From Verrucomicrobiota bacterium (GTDB taxonomy: Bacteria > Verrucomicrobiota > Verrucomicrobiia > Opitutales > Opitutaceae), in the NCBI GenBank assembly GCA_023457715.1, contig JAEWKR010000098.1, positions 1-14,268 on the forward strand: a stretch of DNA of 14,268 bases. Reading direction: 5' to 3'. The position numbers were made by a program, and so were the translations under genes. The notes under the pieces were generated by a model, which was not told the origin of the DNA, did not search any database, and saw only the letters and a program-made list of their open reading frames with translations. How positions within the stretch are numbered: position 1 is the stretch's first letter; every line of letters begins with the position of its first letter. Shown one piece after another: positions 13,950 to 14,268 of this stretch.

Positions 13950-14268
13950 GGGAGCGTGCGGGCGAAAAAAGAGCGGCGAGCGAAAAGCGTCTCCGCGGAT
14001 TTTGCAAATCCCGAAGCGCATCGTGTCCGCCTGCGGCAGGAATGGCAGACGGACGCACTGGCCGTGCGCCTGGGTCGGGTAGGTAGTCCCTCATTCATGC
14101 GGAATGCCCTGGTCCACCCGTTCGCAAACCTTCCGCCTAAACCGGAACCATGCAGACGGATTAACCACGAATGCACACGAATGAACACGAATAGGAGAGG
14201 AAACGCGAATGCAGCCCGTCCGTGGTCCCGCTCACTGTTTTGTGCCTGCGCGGAAGTGATGATTTTCC
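13950..14268. other. 319-bp right end without a supported gene
   Basis: It contains the second copy of the 10-nt-periodic repeat (14161-14193). Short open frames on the minus strand here encode Arg-rich peptides and cross the repeat. I see no tRNA and no gene entering from the right edge. Confidence 0.55.
14161..14193 (-). repeat. 10-nt-periodic ACGAAT repeat, copy 2
   Basis: acgaat begins at 14167, 14177 and 14187, exactly 10 nt apart, preceded by ttaacc; a further gcgaat follows at 14205. It has the same architecture and plus-strand orientation as the copy at 2991-3024, and like it lies upstream of a minus-strand gene (about 210 nt before the DUF5069-like start). Confidence 0.7.

Noticed and set aside
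14167..14192. CRISPR-like reading of the short periodic repeats
   Set aside because: The period is only 10 nt with a 6-nt core and no variable spacers; this is not a CRISPR array, and no cas genes are present.

Overview
The window (about 14.3 kb, high GC, dense coding, many long antisense open frames caused only by base composition) looks like chromosomal DNA of a Verrucomicrobiota bacterium, most likely Opitutaceae-like. This is inferred from the duplicated C-terminal beta-rich module of the M64 peptidase (segments reading VLIRAVGP and NDDW), the DUF5069-like and DUF6483-like proteins, a compact family B DNA polymerase, the weak use of Shine-Dalgarno sites, and several short repeat families in almost every intergenic gap. 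No similarity search was possible, so the taxonomic call is an inference.

Layout, left to right. 92-2890 (-): DNA topoisomerase III with a triplicated C-terminal repeat. 3162-3683 (-): membrane-anchored BON-domain protein. The 271-bp gap between these two holds a 10-nt-periodic repeat and a long imperfect inverted repeat. 3926-6720 (+): a two-gene unit of a small signal-anchored protein and a secreted M64-family zinc peptidase with two Ig-like domains and two copies of a C-terminal module; the genes overlap by one base (TGATG). 6721-7183: 463 bp with no convincing gene, starting with a 9-nt tandem repeat. 7184-7534 (+): four-helix membrane protein. 7663-9861 (+): family B DNA polymerase with all exonuclease and polymerase motifs and a C-terminal clamp-binding-like QGELF. 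9877-10347 (-): DUF6483-like helical protein, convergent with the polymerase and 15 bp from it. 10484-13188 (-): a two-gene operon (ATGA overlap) for a periplasmic molybdenum hydroxylase of the isoquinoline 1-oxidoreductase type, with a Tat-exported molybdopterin subunit and a [2Fe-2S] subunit. 13419-13949 (-): DUF5069-like protein. The last 319 bp have no gene but hold a second copy of the 10-nt-periodic repeat.

The genes do not form one obvious pathway. Two are DNA-processing enzymes (topoisomerase III, family B polymerase). Two units are envelope or secreted functions (BON protein; small protein plus M64 peptidase). One operon is a periplasmic oxidoreductase lacking an adjacent FAD or cytochrome subunit. 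I see no defence system, mobile element, CRISPR array, rRNA or tRNA. The most unexpected content is non-coding: at least six distinguishable repeat families packed into the gaps, several forming hairpins right at gene ends or starts, and one supplying the apparent ribosome-binding site of a gene.
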